Below are positions 10,808 through 19,858 of a stretch of 64,000 bases of DNA, in pieces (positions within the stretch are counted from its first letter, which is position 1; every line of letters begins with the position of its first letter). Origin of the DNA: Legionellales bacterium (lineage in GTDB: Bacteria > Pseudomonadota > Gammaproteobacteria > UBA1113); assembly GCA_002709565.1 (NCBI GenBank), contig PAPY01000002.1:80588-144587 (forward strand). The letters run 5' to 3'. Made by a program: the position numbers and the translations under genes. A model generated the notes under the pieces. The model did not search any database. It was not told where the DNA came from and saw only the letters and a program-made list of their open reading frames with translations.

Positions 10808-11959
10808 ATGAAACTAAGCGACAAAGCTAAACCCCTCCAACAATCCGGTATTCGTAACGCCAGTGTTCGCTGCGCCGAAATTGGCGGTATCAACCTTGGC
10901 CAGGGGGTGTGTGATTTACCCATCGCTGACTCTATCAAAGAAGCCGCCTTCGAGGCGATTCGCGCGGATAAAAGTATTTATTCCCCAGCCCAGGGGGTGG
11001 GGAAGTTACGCCATGCCATTGCCGAGAAAATTAATCGTTACAACAATATTCCAGTGGATGAAACCAACATCCTCGTTAGCCATGGTGCAACAGGGGGATT
11101 TGTGTGTGCGGTAAATTGTGTGTTTAATCCCGGTGATGATGTTATTGTGTTTGAGCCGTTTTATGGTTATCACAAAAAGATTTTGGACATGTACGGCATT
11201 AGTACCACCGGTGTTGATATTAACATGGCGGATTTGAGTATCGACCTCGATCAAGTGCGCCATGCTATTGGACCAAATACCAAAGGCATTATCATTTGCA
11301 CACCCAATAATCCCACCGGTAAAGTCTACAGCGAAGCAGAACTGACGGCACTTGGCGAACTTGCTCGCGAACACGATTTGATTATTATTACTGACGAGAT
11401 TTACGAATACATTACCTACCCTGGTCATCAACATGTGTCTTTGGCAAGTATGCAAGATTTCAAAGACCGTACAATAACCATCTCAGGATTCTCTAAAACC
11501 TATAACATGACCGGCTGGCGCTTAGGTTATGTGAGTGCACCGGCCAATATTATCGACAAAATGGCCCTGGTGCAGGACTTATTATATGTTTGTCCTAGCA
11601 CGCCTTTGCAATATGCGATGTTAGCAGCGTTGAGCGTGGATGATAGCTATTATAGTGACTTAAGCAATAAGTTTTATCAAACAGGTCAGCAAGTTGTAGA
11701 TAAGCTTGCAAAGCTCGGCTTCAAACTTGCGATGCCCCAGGGTGCTTATTACATCATGACCGACTTTAGTGAGTTAGATTTCGCGGATGACAAAGCAATC
11801 ACTAATCACTTACTAGAACATGCCAAAGTGGCAGTAGTGCCAGGCAGTTCGTTTTTTATCGAGCCTGCGCGCGGCAAACAACTCATTCGCGTCTGTTATG
11901 CCTTGCAAGAAGACACAGTATTGCAAGCACTAGGGCAGATAGAAGCAGTGTTAGCGTGA
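10808..11959 (+). CDS. Class I/II PLP-dependent aminotransferase
   Basis: This cytosolic fold-type I aminotransferase of 383 residues is most like the methionine/aromatic or aspartate (PatA/YbdL-like) subgroup. Visible motifs are NLGQGVCDLP, YSPAQGVGKLR, CTPNNPTGKVY (PLP-phosphate and substrate Arg region), ITDEIYEYITY (Asp and Tyr contacting PLP) and SGFSKTYNMTGWRLGY with the Schiff-base lysine. The terminal RVCYALQED contains the carboxylate-binding Arg. Substrate specificity cannot be read from sequence. It stands alone between cytochrome b561 and a CBS protein. Confidence 0.88.
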   Translation: MKLSDKAKPLQQSGIRNASVRCAEIGGINLGQGVCDLPIADSIKEAAFEAIRADKSIYSPAQGVGKLRHAIAEKINRYNNIPVDETNILVSHGATGGFVCAVNCVFNPGDDVIVFEPFYGYHKKILDMYGISTTGVDINMADLSIDLDQVRHAIGPNTKGIIICTPNNPTGKVYSEAELTALGELAREHDLIIITDEIYEYITYPGHQHVSLASMQDFKDRTITISGFSKTYNMTGWRLGYVSAPANIIDKMALVQDLLYVCPSTPLQYAMLAALSVDDSYYSDLSNKFYQTGQQVVDKLAKLGFKLAMPQGAYYIMTDFSELDFADDKAITNHLLEHAKVAVVPGSSFFIEPARGKQLIRVCYALQEDTVLQALGQIEAVLA

Positions 11960-11992
11960 GGGCTACGTTTAAGTATTCCGAGCATTATATGC

Positions 11993-12062
11993 GGACATGA
12001 ATGAGGACATTTTTCTATAACCATATGATTTTAAAGGAAAAAAATACGGACATGGGGTGTCC
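11993..12062. repeat. Three GGACAT repeats, the last within a dyad
   Basis: GGACAT occurs at 11993-11998, 12005-12010 and 12048-12053. The last is half of the inverted repeat GGACA-TGGGG-TGTCC (12048-12062). All lie in the 164-base gap before the CBS-domain gene and could be regulator-binding half sites. Confidence 0.3.
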
Positions 12063-12123
12063 ATATTCTGGCCTTTGGGCCGCATAAGGTATAAAGATAA
12101 TAGTCTTAAATAGAGGTAATATT

Positions 12124-12720
12124 ATGACGAAAATTTATGACCCATTACCAACGGTATCCTTAAATGCTGGCAGCGAATATTTTCACAGTGGTGAATTGCC
12201 GGTGATAGTCCATTTGGATGACTCAGCCTTGGATGTGATGCTGGATTACAAACATGTCAAAGCCATTACTATCAATGCTGATGCGCCTATCAGTGAAGCA
12301 CGGGCGGAGATGCAATTTTGCGGCGTGCATTTGCTCTTGGTCACGGATAAAGATGCGCGGGTGGTAGGCTTAATCAGCTCAGAAGACATTCTCGGCGAGA
12401 AGCCCGTTGTCATTACGGAAAGCCGACATATAGCCAGAGCTGATATCACGGTCAAGATGGTCATGACACCACAGAGCGATATCATCGCTATTCCTATGGA
12501 AGAGCTGCGCATCACCCGGGTAGGGCATGTTTTGCAAACCCTCAAGAATGCCAAACAACATTACGCCTTAGTCGTTGAAATCAATCCAGATACCCAAGCG
12601 CAAACCGTGCGGGGATTATTTTCCCTCAGCCAAATCAGCAAACAGCTCAGCATCAATATCAGTGATGAAGAGCTGCATGCCACGAGCTTGGCGGATCTGC
12701 AGAAGAAGATTGAGGATTAG
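12124..12720 (+). CDS. CBS-domain protein
   Basis: This soluble 198-residue protein is built from a CBS pair. The first CBS motif covers about residues 40-85 (AITINADAPISEARAEMQF, HLLLVTDKDARVVGLISSEDIL). The second covers about 105-185 (VKMVMTPQSDIIAIPME, VGHVLQTLKNAKQHYALVV, VRGLFSLSQISKQL). CBS pairs bind adenosine nucleotides and act as energy sensors, usually regulating an attached domain; here there is none, so it may regulate a partner in trans. A TAGAGG ribosome site precedes the ATG. The function beyond nucleotide sensing is unknown. Confidence 0.85.
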   Translation: MTKIYDPLPTVSLNAGSEYFHSGELPVIVHLDDSALDVMLDYKHVKAITINADAPISEARAEMQFCGVHLLLVTDKDARVVGLISSEDILGEKPVVITESRHIARADITVKMVMTPQSDIIAIPMEELRITRVGHVLQTLKNAKQHYALVVEINPDTQAQTVRGLFSLSQISKQLSINISDEELHATSLADLQKKIED

Positions 12721-12725
12721 CTCAA

Positions 12726-15431
12726 TTACATACTTGCTGTATAGGTAGAGCGGCATTCCTCTCTTTGATCTAGAGCATCTAGCATACGGCCATGTCGAAT
12801 AAGGTATTCCATATCAACTCCTGGGTAATTGAGTTTTTTGATATAGTTTTTGCACAGCTCCTCAGTGACTTCAAAGATAATAGGTATGGTTCTTGAGTCA
12901 TCGCCACCACAGAGTTGATTTGCCTCTTGAATTTGCCACATTTCTTGAAGTTTTTTCTTTAGCGCAGGATTTTTCTGTTTAACCGCTATGGCTGAAGTAA
13001 CAGTACGTTCTTTAGCGTCGAGGCTTTTTTTCATTTCGCCTAACACATAACGAATAAACTTGAGGTCATAGTGACATTTAGGAAAGTACATAACTTTATG
13101 ATACTCATCATCAGGTGCTAGTAATCGACTATAGCAGGGCTTTAGAGAGGTGTAGCAGATAATAACCTTCCGATCTGGGAATGCAGCTTTCAGTGAATAG
13201 CCATTCAGGAAGCCAAAACTTGGATAGCCGTTTTGAGCATGATCGTCTTCCACAGCAGAACAAGTGACATGAACAAGAGTAAATTTTTCTATTATGGGTT
13301 GTCCTTCATCATCGGTTTTTTTATAGTCACAGTGGTGGATGCTGAAGTCAACAAATGAGACAGAGTTATCACCAACATTACAAATGTTAGTGTAATGCTG
13401 TACATGGCTGTGATCTCGAAATAAGTCACGGCAAGTAGCATAAGCTGTACTAAGTAAAGCATGGAGGTCTAGATTGATAGTGAAGTTTTTACTACTCAGC
13501 AGTTTCTTCGAAAACCACTGTGTCCAGGAAACATCACGACAAGGAATGATTTGAGATATTACTCTCTCGCTATTATTATCAAGCTCTGCTATCAACTTAT
13601 CATTAACAAGATTAGTTGGAGCAACAACCCGAGGTCGTCGACGAAGCATTTTTCTGGCAATACGTCGATTATGGGCTTCAATCAGACTTCGCATCCCCTC
13701 TGTCACTTGCGGGTCATAGGGGCTCTCAGGGAGAAATCTATCATAATACTTAAGTAAGATCTTGAGCATACGTTCAGGCGTTGAATGTTGACTTTTTAGT
13801 AGATTAGGATCATGTATCAGCCACTCAACGATATTAAATGGTTTCGTAAATTTTATAATTTTGTAGCCGTATTGTAAGAGTGTATCAACAGCTTGTTCGT
13901 TACCTTCCATAACAAAATTAATTAACATTTCAAAGTATTTACCTGGCGCGGCTCTATAATGTAGCATTAATGCAAGCATTCGCGGCGATTTTGCAAGGTA
14001 ATAATTGTCAATTTTATTTACTTTTCCATCCCAACGACGGTGGCTGCGTGAAGCAATAATCGCACGGCGTTCGTCACTTTTTTCGAACCTCTTTTTTTGA
14101 GGATTATAAGTCACTTTGGTGTAGTTTTGGGTTAATAACCATCGTACAACATGCATTTGATCAAAGCGAATGGCATAGGCAATGGGGTCAAAGCCTAGAG
14201 GGCAAGCTTTTGTAATGAGAAAAGGCTTTTCTTTTGCCATGGTTATCATTGCTTCTAAATCACCCTCAATCGCTGCCTGAAGAAATGGGTGGCGCTGAGG
14301 AATCCCGCGGTCACGACGATTCAGCAAATCACGTACGGCGATGTTTCGTTGCCTTATGTAATTTTCATGACTCTCTTGTGTGTCAGTGGTTTTACCCCGC
14401 TCTCTCTCCAATCTTTGGAGAATTTCATAATTATCACGGCAACTATTTTCTTCAGCGACGGTTTTGTTTGGAATCGCTTGGTAAGTCTCTACCATAATAC
14501 GGAAGAGTTCAGTGGGTCCGAGGTTATAGGCCATATCGATCGCTTGATCTCCCCAAGGGCTGCGTTCAAGGATGGCGCGGGGATTATCTCTGACGATTAA
14601 TTTAGCATCTTCAGGCTTATTGAATATAATAGCCCGCTGCAATAGTGTGAAATCTCTGGGTTCATATCTATCAGAATCAAGGATAGCCTCTGCACCACGG
14701 AACTCTACTGCCCAGCCTGTATTTGATAATAAGATGAGATCTTTATAATCATATGGGTCATCGCGATCTTTACAGTTTCCGTGATTTAATTCTTCTATGT
14801 TTAATATAGGAGGTATGGTTTGTTTTCCTGGGTATTTTTTGCCGGCTCTAGCGTAACCTAAAAGCTCGCTAGATCTTTCCATTGCTGCGGTTAGAAATAT
14901 CTGAACTTCTTTATTATGAGGAGCAACGGCATTAGCAAGGTTAAGAAATAGCCTCGCCATTTCATCTTGGTAACTTGCAAATGAAAATCTTGCCCGAGGA
15001 TCTCGAGGTAATTGATTGGGTCTGTGAAAATATCTGCTAATGTTACAGTCTGCGTTTTGTGCCGCGGTACAATCAAGGATTATCTGGCGCATTTTCCCGT
15101 AGTTACCCGCTCGGGCAATCAACATACCAGACATCATACCATCTCGATGTATAGCAAAAATCATGTCCTGAGTGGGGGTACGGCCATCAAGACTGCGGAT
15201 CCTAAAGATAACTTCAGTAAAAGTGTAATCCATATTCTCGTGGCCACCTTCCCAACAAGGGCAGACTTGTCCACTATGGTAGTTACTCGCATTTTTGAGC
15301 CGTTCGATCGACCATTTGGGCGTGGTGGGGTAATGCTGTTGCGTAGAGGCTAAGGCTACTGGGCTTTCTTGTTCGCTACTGGCAGTACAGCTTGCACCAC
15401 TAGGTGTATCAAAAAATTGACTAGAATACAT
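12726..15431 (-). CDS. Large ankyrin-like protein of unknown function, effector candidate
   Basis: The 901-residue product has no signal peptide or clear membrane segment. Two regions look like degenerate ankyrin repeats: about residues 255-320 (DFTLLQRAIIFNKPEDAKLIV, WGDQAIDMAYNLGPTELFRIMV) and about 385-435 (HPFLQAAIEGDLEAMITMA, GFDPIAYAIRFDQMHVVRWLL). A third helical stretch follows (MLINFVMEGNEQAVDTLLQYG). The C-terminal 250 residues are rich in Cys and His and contain HVTCSAVED (His721) and YTSLKPC (Cys766), faintly like a nucleoside-deaminase H..PC arrangement but missing the second cysteine. A GAGG ribosome site precedes the start. It is divergent from the luxR-type gene. Ankyrin proteins are frequent secreted effectors in Legionellales; secretion here is inferred. 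Confidence 0.7.
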   Translation of the reverse strand: MYSSQFFDTPSGASCTASSEQESPVALASTQQHYPTTPKWSIERLKNASNYHSGQVCPCWEGGHENMDYTFTEVIFRIRSLDGRTPTQDMIFAIHRDGMMSGMLIARAGNYGKMRQIILDCTAAQNADCNISRYFHRPNQLPRDPRARFSFASYQDEMARLFLNLANAVAPHNKEVQIFLTAAMERSSELLGYARAGKKYPGKQTIPPILNIEELNHGNCKDRDDPYDYKDLILLSNTGWAVEFRGAEAILDSDRYEPRDFTLLQRAIIFNKPEDAKLIVRDNPRAILERSPWGDQAIDMAYNLGPTELFRIMVETYQAIPNKTVAEENSCRDNYEILQRLERERGKTTDTQESHENYIRQRNIAVRDLLNRRDRGIPQRHPFLQAAIEGDLEAMITMAKEKPFLITKACPLGFDPIAYAIRFDQMHVVRWLLTQNYTKVTYNPQKKRFEKSDERRAIIASRSHRRWDGKVNKIDNYYLAKSPRMLALMLHYRAAPGKYFEMLINFVMEGNEQAVDTLLQYGYKIIKFTKPFNIVEWLIHDPNLLKSQHSTPERMLKILLKYYDRFLPESPYDPQVTEGMRSLIEAHNRRIARKMLRRRPRVVAPTNLVNDKLIAELDNNSERVISQIIPCRDVSWTQWFSKKLLSSKNFTINLDLHALLSTAYATCRDLFRDHSHVQHYTNICNVGDNSVSFVDFSIHHCDYKKTDDEGQPIIEKFTLVHVTCSAVEDDHAQNGYPSFGFLNGYSLKAAFPDRKVIICYTSLKPCYSRLLAPDDEYHKVMYFPKCHYDLKFIRYVLGEMKKSLDAKERTVTSAIAVKQKNPALKKKLQEMWQIQEANQLCGGDDSRTIPIIFEVTEELCKNYIKKLNYPGVDMEYLIRHGRMLDALDQREECRSTYTASM

Positions 15432-15512
15432 AGACTTAATCCTCTCGATGGTTTGTTAGTATTTATTTTGGCCAGATGGTAAGGGTTTACTGAATTTAAG
15501 TCAACAAGATTA

Positions 15513-15524
15513 CGTAAATTTACG
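15513..15524. promoter_or_regulatory. 12-bp palindrome upstream of the luxR-type promoter
   Basis: CGTAAATTTACG is perfectly symmetric and ends 13 bases before the -35 element at 15538. It lies between two divergent genes, so it could be an operator for either the LuxR regulator or the ankyrin-like gene. Confidence 0.4.
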
Positions 15525-15537
15525 GACAGATTTTGGC

Positions 15538-15566
15538 TTGCACAAGAATAAGGCATTGTTTACAAT
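15538..15566 (+). promoter_or_regulatory. sigma-70-like promoter of the luxR-type gene
   Basis: TTGCAC (15538-15543) and TACAAT (15561-15566) are separated by exactly 17 bases and end 32 bases before the ATG at 15599. Confidence 0.55.
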
Positions 15567-15598
15567 TGCGGCCACTATTTTGATTCGATGTCACCACT

Positions 15599-16417
15599 AT
15601 GATAAATATTGAAAAATTTATACAAGGCCACCCGGCATTTGATCATGCAGATGATATGGCGCAAGTCACTAAGCCCCTGAATAAGCTAGGAATTAGCTAT
15701 TTTGCTCATGTGCGGTTAGATAATAATAACAATGCTGTGATAACCAATAACCATCCAAATTATCTTGAACACTATTTCAGCGGTTACAATTTCAATTATG
15801 ATTTACATATGGCTGACATCGAGAGTCATGGTTTTTTCCTATGGGATTTAGCAAAACCAAAGGGCAACTCCGAAAAACTTTATCAACTCGCCCAGGCCCA
15901 TGGAGTAGGACACTTATGTACCTTAGTTCGCCGAGAAGCGGGCTATAAGCATTATTACCATTTTGGTGCTGATCCTCATAACGATACTATGAACACCTTC
16001 TATACTCAGCATATGGATTTATTGGATAAATACCTACTCTATTATAATGAGCAATTCTATTTAAATGATAATCTATTCAAGCTCGAACGCTTTAGTTGCC
16101 CTATCGGTCATAATGAAGATTCAACCTGGGAGTCCGAAACCCTCATGCTCGACCAAGATGAAATCGCAGCCTATCTTGAGAGCATTGGTAGTCGCGAGCC
16201 TTGTGAAGAGGCACTCAATAGTATTACCCGGCGGGAATTTCAATGTGCCCACTACATGCTGCACGGCATGACCTCAAAAGAAATCGGCGCAAAAATTCAT
16301 ATCTCACCCCGTACTGTCGAAGTGTATCTTGAGCGTTTGCGTAATCGCTTTGGTAGCAAAAACAAAATCGAACTAGCCCGTCATTTGATCGAGGCTGGTT
16401 TTCTTGAGCAAATTTAA
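15599..16417 (+). CDS. LuxR-family transcriptional regulator
   Basis: The 272-residue product has a C-terminal LuxR/FixJ-type helix-turn-helix at about 205-268 (LNSITRREFQCAHYMLHGMT, SKEIGAKIHISPRTVEVYLE, RLRNRFGSKNKIELARHL). The N-terminal 190 residues look like a sensory alpha/beta domain (GISYFAHVRLDNNNN, HFGADPHNDTMNTFY) but do not show the invariant Trp/Tyr/Asp set of acyl-homoserine-lactone receptors. No autoinducer synthase is nearby, so it is a LuxR solo. Similar orphan regulators (LpnR type) are typical of Legionella. It is preceded by the promoter at 15538-15566 and followed 92 bases later by the repeat-protein gene, which it might control. Confidence 0.85.
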   Translation: MINIEKFIQGHPAFDHADDMAQVTKPLNKLGISYFAHVRLDNNNNAVITNNHPNYLEHYFSGYNFNYDLHMADIESHGFFLWDLAKPKGNSEKLYQLAQAHGVGHLCTLVRREAGYKHYYHFGADPHNDTMNTFYTQHMDLLDKYLLYYNEQFYLNDNLFKLERFSCPIGHNEDSTWESETLMLDQDEIAAYLESIGSREPCEEALNSITRREFQCAHYMLHGMTSKEIGAKIHISPRTVEVYLERLRNRFGSKNKIELARHLIEAGFLEQI

Positions 16418-16509
16418 TTCTCTATAACGATTACGCAATTTCACTGACATGACAGCACGATTCAGTTGGGTATACTCCTGCGTAATAATTAACACTACAG
16501 GGCAATCCC

Positions 16510-19500
16510 ATGTATTTATCAACGTCAGCAATAAATCAGCAATATTTAACCATTGATTTACATAAAGATGCTCATGGTAAACCTCAATTTATTGTCAGTG
16601 ATAGGTGGGGGATCAAAGCCAGCTTTAGCGAATTCCGCATTGCTGATCCTGAATACCATGACACATTGGCAAAGATTGATTCTGATGCTGACAAGCAAGC
16701 ATTCACCCTTAACTACTTACAAACCCAATTGTCTCACCCCAATCGCTTTGCGGTTGAGAACGTTAATGGGCGTGAAGAATTAATTTTTGCGCCACTATTT
16801 TGTTTGCGCGGCGGTGGTTGGAAAATCAACTTATTGATGGGGCTCCAACAAACTGCTTTAGGCGCTGTAGGATCACTTATTCCAGGACTTTCTGCACCTG
16901 CCAATGCGCCTTTGCAAGGTGGCTTGAGCCTCGTCAGATATTCTATCACCCATCGCGGCAAAAAACATGACGAAACAGAAGCACAAAAAGCTTACGTTAC
17001 AGGTATGACATCTGGTGCAGCAAGCGGTGTTGTCGGAGCATTACTACCTGGTGGAAATCTCGTAAAAACCGCTGCTAAAGTCCTCGCTAAGGGAGCAACG
17101 GCAGGAGCAGCGAGTTCCGTGGTCAGACGCAAAATGGATGGAGAAAAATTCAGTCTCAAACAAACACTAAAAGATGCCGGCAAGGGTGCTGCTGTAAGTG
17201 CTGTAAGTGAAGCAGCCGGCGGAGCTGCCAAAAAAGCACTGGGTAAGGCTGTTGCACCTGTATTAGAGGATGCCTCCAACGGTGCCAAAAAATTAGTTTC
17301 TGCAGCTGTAAAAGTCGCCTCTAAGTCAGTTGCTAGTGGTACTGGTCGTGCAACAGGAAATGTGTTGAATGGTAAGCCTGTCAGAGATGGTGTTGGTGAA
17401 GACATGGCCTTTGGTGCGGCAGAAGGTGTTCTTGATGTTCTGGTTGAGGCAGCGCAACGTCGGATGGATGAACACCAACAGCAAGTTGATGACGAAGCTG
17501 CAGCAAATGCTGCTGATGAAACGCCTACACCGCCGACTAATCCAAGTACGCCTGATGGGGCGACACCAACGACAAAGCCAAGTAAGCCAATGACTAGAGC
17601 TGAAGCGCGTAAATGGTTAAAAGAAGCAAAGGCCGCTAAAGCAGCTCATGATGCGCATATTGATAACATAATGAAAGGTATTCACAAAAAAGATGATTAC
17701 ACTTATAAAGTCAAAGATAAAAAATATGCACCTAAGAATTCAGCAAAAGTACTCGGCAATCAAGGTAAAAAAGAAGTTACAATCGAAACAAAAAACGGTA
17801 GCACACGGTATAAAATCAAAGACGCTTTTGGTGATACATATTTAGATACCAAGGATTTAATCGCAACATCGCAAACACTGTTAGCTGATATTCGCGCGGC
17901 TCAAGCTGCCTATGATAATGCGCTAGGAGCGACACGATCTGGACTATCAGATAGATATGTGCCACCAGCAGTTATTGAACCTACGCCTCCACCAGCTCCT
18001 GCGCCACAACAACCAGCTCAGGCACAACGTCCTGCTGCTCGGGTACCAGAACCAGTTCCGGCAGTTCAACCTGAGCCTGCACCGCAACCTGACCCAGCAC
18101 CACAACCAGACCCGGCGCCACAACCAGACCCGGCACCACAACCAGACCCGGCACCACAACCAGACCCGGCGCCACAACCAGACCCGGCACCACAACCAGA
18201 CCCAGCACCACAACCAGACCTGGCGCCACAACCAGACCCCGCACCACAACCAGACCCCGCACCACAACCAGACCCGGCACCACAACCAGACCCAGCACCA
18301 CAACCAGACCCGGCACCACAACCAGACCCTGCACCACAACCAGACCTGGCGCCACAACCAGACCCGGCACCACAACCAGACCACGCGCCACAACCAGACC
18401 CGGCGCCACAACCAGACCCGGCACCACAGCCAGACCCGGATCCGGATCCTTTCATTCAACCTTGGATACCTGATCCTGTCGATCTGGCAATTGAAGAATA
18501 TCATGTGCTACTAATGGATAGTTGCATTAATGTTTATGATCGCTGGGGGATCCATAGTCGCATTAGCGCGTTGTATTTTGAAAAATACACAGGTAACAAG
18601 CCACCAGTTCAGCCAGTTGAAATGATTGATGTGTTGATGCAGCTCATGTCAGCAGCGCGTATTGAGTTAGAGACAGCGCAAGCACATATTGCTAGTTTTG
18701 TAGAACCTCCCAAGCATTGGCAGATACGACTCACTGCTGCTATGACTGCCTGTGATGGGCTACAGTCGCTTTATGACAATTACCAGCAAGGATTCTCTAT
18801 CTCGGTAATTCCGCCAGAATATTATCATTTGCTCGAGAATGCTAATAGGCTCAGTGATTCTCCCGATGAAGCAGGTTACTACTACATCATCGGTGTCAAT
18901 CTCATGCTGGGTGCATTAGGAGCTGTTAATTACCATGCCGCACAACAGTATTTACAACAAAGTGCTAATTTGGGTTGTGTGCTTGCTCTTCATGCGTTGG
19001 CATTTATGAACTATTACCCCAGTGCTGACCTTGATTATGTTATGAATTTCAATTCAGCCGTTAGCTTCTTTAATGCCTACATGGAAAATAGTGAAAGTGA
19101 GGAATTACATGATGATATTCACCATAAGCTTGACAGCTTTAGGCAGCAGTCTTTTGATCTTAATCAAAGTGCGACAACGTCCTACTGCAGTGACGGCGAT
19201 GACAGCAGTGATATAAATGATGATGGACATTTTGCAACAGAACGTGGGCTAGAATCAGTGGATACAATACTGGAATACGTTGCTGAAGAAAGTGACCGAA
19301 TTGCTTGGCTTGAACATCTTGAGGCAGGACATAAGCGCACAGTCTCTGAAGAGTTTGGCTATGGTCAATTAGGTAGTGCCCGTGGTGCTGAGTCCGTAGC
19401 GTCATTATTGGAGATGGTTGCAGAGCGTGATGACGAAATAGCAAGACAAGAACTTGCTGAACATAATCCACCACCATTGCCCGCCGAACCTCGGCGCCAA

Positions 19501-19749
19501 GAGCCTCAAGCATTTTCGTTACAAGCGGGCTTAACCCAGGTTTTTGCCCAGCGCGAACAACGACGTTTGGAACGGCAGCGGCAGGAAGAATTAAAGCAAC
19601 GACTCAGTACACCAGAAGGCTTTTTTAGTCATTATTTGGGGGATAGTGCCAGGACTGATGCAGTAGAAGTGCGACCTTCAGGCTATACTTTTGGTGATGC
19701 GCTACAGGCTGCAAAAGTAATAACACCCTCAGGGGGAGGTCGTCGATAA
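16510..19749 (+). CDS. Large repeat protein with (P-A-P-Q-P-D)20 linker, function unknown
   Basis: The 1079-residue product has four parts. Residues 1-100 form a mixed alpha/beta head. Residues about 105-310 are Gly/Ala-rich amphipathic segments (SGAASGVVGALLPGG, GATAGAASSVV, AAVSAVSEAAGGAAKKAL) reminiscent of membrane-active or pre-toxin regions of polymorphic toxins. Residues 523-642 are twenty hexapeptide repeats of PAPQPD type with a few Leu or His replacements, a likely extended spacer. The C-terminal part holds a helical stretch loosely like Sel1 repeats (about 785-840). It also has two copies of a helical unit: ERGLESVDTILEYVAEE and ARGAESVASLLEMVAER. No signal peptide is evident. AGGGC precedes the ATG. 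It could be a secreted effector or a surface/toxin-like protein; no activity can be assigned. Confidence 0.7.
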   Translation: MYLSTSAINQQYLTIDLHKDAHGKPQFIVSDRWGIKASFSEFRIADPEYHDTLAKIDSDADKQAFTLNYLQTQLSHPNRFAVENVNGREELIFAPLFCLRGGGWKINLLMGLQQTALGAVGSLIPGLSAPANAPLQGGLSLVRYSITHRGKKHDETEAQKAYVTGMTSGAASGVVGALLPGGNLVKTAAKVLAKGATAGAASSVVRRKMDGEKFSLKQTLKDAGKGAAVSAVSEAAGGAAKKALGKAVAPVLEDASNGAKKLVSAAVKVASKSVASGTGRATGNVLNGKPVRDGVGEDMAFGAAEGVLDVLVEAAQRRMDEHQQQVDDEAAANAADETPTPPTNPSTPDGATPTTKPSKPMTRAEARKWLKEAKAAKAAHDAHIDNIMKGIHKKDDYTYKVKDKKYAPKNSAKVLGNQGKKEVTIETKNGSTRYKIKDAFGDTYLDTKDLIATSQTLLADIRAAQAAYDNALGATRSGLSDRYVPPAVIEPTPPPAPAPQQPAQAQRPAARVPEPVPAVQPEPAPQPDPAPQPDPAPQPDPAPQPDPAPQPDPAPQPDPAPQPDPAPQPDLAPQPDPAPQPDPAPQPDPAPQPDPAPQPDPAPQPDPAPQPDLAPQPDPAPQPDHAPQPDPAPQPDPAPQPDPDPDPFIQPWIPDPVDLAIEEYHVLLMDSCINVYDRWGIHSRISALYFEKYTGNKPPVQPVEMIDVLMQLMSAARIELETAQAHIASFVEPPKHWQIRLTAAMTACDGLQSLYDNYQQGFSISVIPPEYYHLLENANRLSDSPDEAGYYYIIGVNLMLGALGAVNYHAAQQYLQQSANLGCVLALHALAFMNYYPSADLDYVMNFNSAVSFFNAYMENSESEELHDDIHHKLDSFRQQSFDLNQSATTSYCSDGDDSSDINDDGHFATERGLESVDTILEYVAEESDRIAWLEHLEAGHKRTVSEEFGYGQLGSARGAESVASLLEMVAERDDEIARQELAEHNPPPLPAEPRRQEPQAFSLQAGLTQVFAQREQRRLERQRQEELKQRLSTPEGFFSHYLGDSARTDAVEVRPSGYTFGDALQAAKVITPSGGGRR
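18076..18435 (+). repeat. Twenty tandem 18-bp repeats (PAPQPD coding)
   Basis: The unit CCGGCACCACAACCAGAC is repeated 20 times without interruption inside the 1079-residue gene. Variation is mostly at the first and second codons (Pro/Leu/His and synonymous changes). Near-identity of neighbouring units implies slippage or recombination, so copy number is likely variable between strains. Several long frames in other phases across this array are by-products of the repeat. Confidence 0.95.
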
Positions 19750-19858
19750 ATTAGTCAACCAATGGGCAGGTTTGGGCGTAGATAATAGCACAGCGGTAAC
19801 TGCATATTTGCCTGAAGGCATGCTATGATTACCGATAGCGATCACACGGATGTTATCA

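Noticed and set aside
15432..15598. lux-box for an acyl-homoserine-lactone circuit
   Set aside because: The 12-bp dyad does not match the usual 20-bp lux box, and no autoinducer synthase is in the window.
17947..18514. Long frames on both strands across the proline repeat, encoding Trp/Leu-, Val/Gly- or His/Asn-rich repetitive peptides
   Set aside because: They are by-products of the 18-bp tandem array, which stays open in several phases; the + strand frame of the 1079-residue gene alone continues through unique sequence on both sides.
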